Source: a virus. From it: 20,184 bases of DNA. The notes under the pieces were generated by a model. The model saw only the letters and a list, made by a program, of their open reading frames with translations, ran no database searches and was not told the DNA's origin. Location: positions 1-20,184 of the IMG/VR virus record IMGVR_UViG_3300033996_000055; one strand, written 5' to 3'. The translations under genes and the position numbers were made by a program. Below, one piece after another: positions 18,989 through 20,184 of this stretch (the stretch's first letter is position 1; the number at the start of each line of letters is the position of its first letter).

Positions 18989-20184
18989 TTTGCTTCCAGT
19001 GCTGTGATGCGGTCAGTCAGGGTGGTGATGATGGCTTGTTGTTCTTGGATGCACTTCATGAGGGCATATTGCAAGTCAGTCTGATAGATTGACAAACGCA
19101 TCTTGGGTTCTTCTTTAGTTCCCCAATTGCTCTCCATAACCAATTCAGGCGCAACTGCTTGAACATCCTGTGCAACCACACCCAAAGTCAAACCATCATC
19201 TTCTTTAAGATTTTGGTCAATGTAGTTGAATGTCTGTACTGGGATATTGCAAATTACATCAAGATAAGACTTTGCTGGCGCAAAATTGGTTTTCTCTCTG
19301 CGGTCTGACAAGTTGACGTTGTTTGCGCTGTAATTGGCAATACCACCATTAGAACGAACAGTCATCCTTCTAGTAGAACCAGATGAATAGCAACCTAAAA
19401 ATTCATTGGCTGTTCCATTTGGATTTGCATTTGGATAAACAATTGACAAACCATAAGGGTCAGAAGCATGAGATGCGTAAAACCTAACTACTTCTGTCCC
19501 TGAAACATTTTTTGTAACCCCCAATGCTTCAGAACCGTTAGGTGTTGTTTGCCCCACCAGCAAGTTACCGCTGGAGTCGATACGCATCTTTTCTGATGGT
19601 GGAGAAGCAGTAGCATCTAATGCAAATGTTAAAGCGTTACTATTTTTTGCGGCACTACCACATTCAACAACCCATGAATTACCATAAGCGTTCATAACAA
19701 AAGCGGCTCCACCACTAGAGCCAGTATCGTCATTTTTTACTGAAATTCTAGTTGATGCATTTTGGTCTTTACGGACAGTTACACTTGATGATGCAAATTG
19801 AGAAGTAGTACCAATCCCCACATTACCAGAGGAGTCGATACGCATACGTTCGGCAAGTGAGCCAGCGTTAGCAGTAAAAAACTGCATCGCCCCAGAATTG
19901 TCAGCCCCACCACGAATCATCTCAATCGAACCGACAAGGTTGGCTTGGTGGTAATAAGACAAAGCACCAAATGTAGAGTCAGTAGTGCGTGAGCCTTGAA
20001 TGTTGATACCTGCACGAGCAGTTCCTGATGTTCCTGCGCTAACAGTTAATTCTTTGTTAAAGCTATTTAAGTTAGGACTAGTAGTTCCGACACCGACATC
20101 ACCTGCGCTAGTAATACGCATACTCTCAACACCACCTTCTGTAAAGGCAATAGTGTCAGCCGCAGGGAAGAAGATGCCTGTGTT
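18985..20184 (-). CDS. Tail fibre with C-terminal S74 chaperone/autoprotease, N-terminus beyond window
   Basis: The frame is open to the right edge (399 codons here); the virion-binding N-terminus is missing. Three copies of a MRIDSSGNVGIGTTS-like beta motif space the shaft. The last ~110 residues are a Peptidase S74 intramolecular chaperone: LSDRREKTNFAPAKSYLDVI with the Ser-x4-Lys pair (Ser codon 19308-19306, Lys five residues later) used for self-cleavage, then VQTFNYID, LTLGVVAQDVQAVAPELV and a C-terminal coiled coil (LMKCIQEQQAIITTLTDRITALEA). The domain would trimerise the fibre, then cut itself off. The fibre probably binds the host surface. Confidence 0.88.
   Translation of the reverse strand, partial: NTGIFFPAADTIAFTEGGVESMRITSAGDVGVGTTSPNLNSFNKELTVSAGTSGTARAGINIQGSRTTDSTFGALSYYHQANLVGSIEMIRGGADNSGAMQFFTANAGSLAERMRIDSSGNVGIGTTSQFASSSVTVRKDQNASTRISVKNDDTGSSGGAAFVMNAYGNSWVVECGSAAKNSNALTFALDATASPPSEKMRIDSSGNLLVGQTTPNGSEALGVTKNVSGTEVVRFYASHASDPYGLSIVYPNANPNGTANEFLGCYSSGSTRRMTVRSNGGIANYSANNVNLSDRREKTNFAPAKSYLDVICNIPVQTFNYIDQNLKEDDGLTLGVVAQDVQAVAPELVMESNWGTKEEPKMRLSIYQTDLQYALMKCIQEQQAIITTLTDRITALEAK
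19306..19308 (-). other. Predicted S74 self-cleavage serine codon
   Basis: TCA codon of the LSDRREK motif. In endosialidase-type S74 domains a Ser and a Lys five residues downstream form the catalytic pair and the chain is cut at this serine. The same spacing is seen here, so the chaperone part released would be about 107 residues. The cleavage itself is family knowledge. Confidence 0.65.
19543..19587 (-). repeat. Fibre shaft repeat, copy MRIDSSGNLLVGQTT
   Basis: A 45-base block encoding MRIDSSGNLLVGQTT, the copy nearest the C-terminus of three related shaft motifs. Its first 21 bases or so are nearly identical to the copy at 19801-19845. Confidence 0.75.
19801..19845 (-). repeat. Fibre shaft repeat, copy MRIDSSGNVGIGTTS
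   Basis: A 45-base block encoding MRIDSSGNVGIGTTS, the canonical form of the motif found in many S74-bearing phage fibres. It lies 258 bases from the next copy leftward. Confidence 0.75.
20077..20121 (-). repeat. Fibre shaft repeat, diverged copy MRITSAGDVGVGTTS
   Basis: A 45-base block encoding MRITSAGDVGVGTTS, a diverged copy of the shaft motif, 276 bases from the next. It is preceded by FFPAADTIAFTEGGVES, which is itself the usual lead-in to this motif. Confidence 0.7.

Noticed and set aside
1-20184. tRNA genes, CRISPR arrays, insertion sequences, integrase or attachment sites
   Set aside because: None was seen by eye: no cloverleaf-like or regularly spaced direct repeats, no transposase or integrase motifs. 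The only repeats are the fibre shaft blocks, the GGN tract and the small junction likeness. Without a computed search a diverged tRNA cannot be excluded.

Overview
The window looks like part of a tailed bacteriophage genome. Coding density is close to complete and genes overlap by 1-16 bases in ATGA or TGATG style. It holds a replication/recombination block, a run of very small genes, a virion block and a full Gram-negative lysis cassette. The nested Rz/Rz1 spanin pair, with a lipobox on Rz1, shows that the host has an outer membrane. GC-rich coding and general resemblance to phages of freshwater Betaproteobacteria suggest a Burkholderiales-type host, but nothing in the window proves this. A short-tailed (podovirus-like) particle is likely: there is a nozzle/stabilisation-type tail protein beside several ejection-type internal proteins, and no tape measure, tail tube or sheath. 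Terminase, portal, capsid and polymerase lie outside the window.

Layout. (1) Bases 1-4182, minus strand: HTH regulator, RuvC-like resolvase, small coiled-coil protein, Cas4/RecB-like DUF2800 nuclease and an SSB-like protein with an acidic tip; then an intrinsic terminator; then an orphan beta-class DNA methyltransferase and a primase/TOPRIM protein cut by the window edge. (2) Bases 4183-4409: a divergent control region with a good sigma70-type promoter to the right, a possible leaderless promoter to the left, inverted repeats and a leftward terminator. (3) Bases 4410-6977, plus strand: about 14 small genes, most of them coupled by short overlaps. They include two winged-HTH candidates, a C2H2 zinc finger, an NrdR-like zinc ribbon, another Cys/His protein and three single-helix membrane peptides. 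This is the usual profile of an early host-takeover region. (4) Bases 6946-16199, minus strand: virion genes. Read leftward these are a C1q-like head-fibre candidate, nozzle-like protein, GNAT-like protein, a Gly-rich protein with a CFI-box-like C-terminus, and four large Ala/Gln-rich proteins that look like an ejection set. (5) Bases 16208-18988, minus strand: lysis and membrane cassette of M15 endolysin, Rz with nested Rz1, a two-helix holin candidate, a Cys-rich lipoprotein, two further single-helix proteins, an XhlA-like holin/hemolysin candidate and a DUF7936-like protein. (6) Bases 18985-20184: C-terminal part of a tail fibre with an S74 chaperone/autoprotease domain, open at the right edge.

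Points most worth a second look: an AT-rich block (about 6800-8040) that covers the convergent junction of the two transcription units and most of a protein with a polyvalent-protein-like domain; a lysis-region gene whose frame stays open for 67 codons upstream of its first conventional start and probably begins at ATT; the virion protein carrying twelve consecutive glycines followed by a CFI-box-like domain; the group of mini zinc proteins; and the compact switch around 4190-4372.
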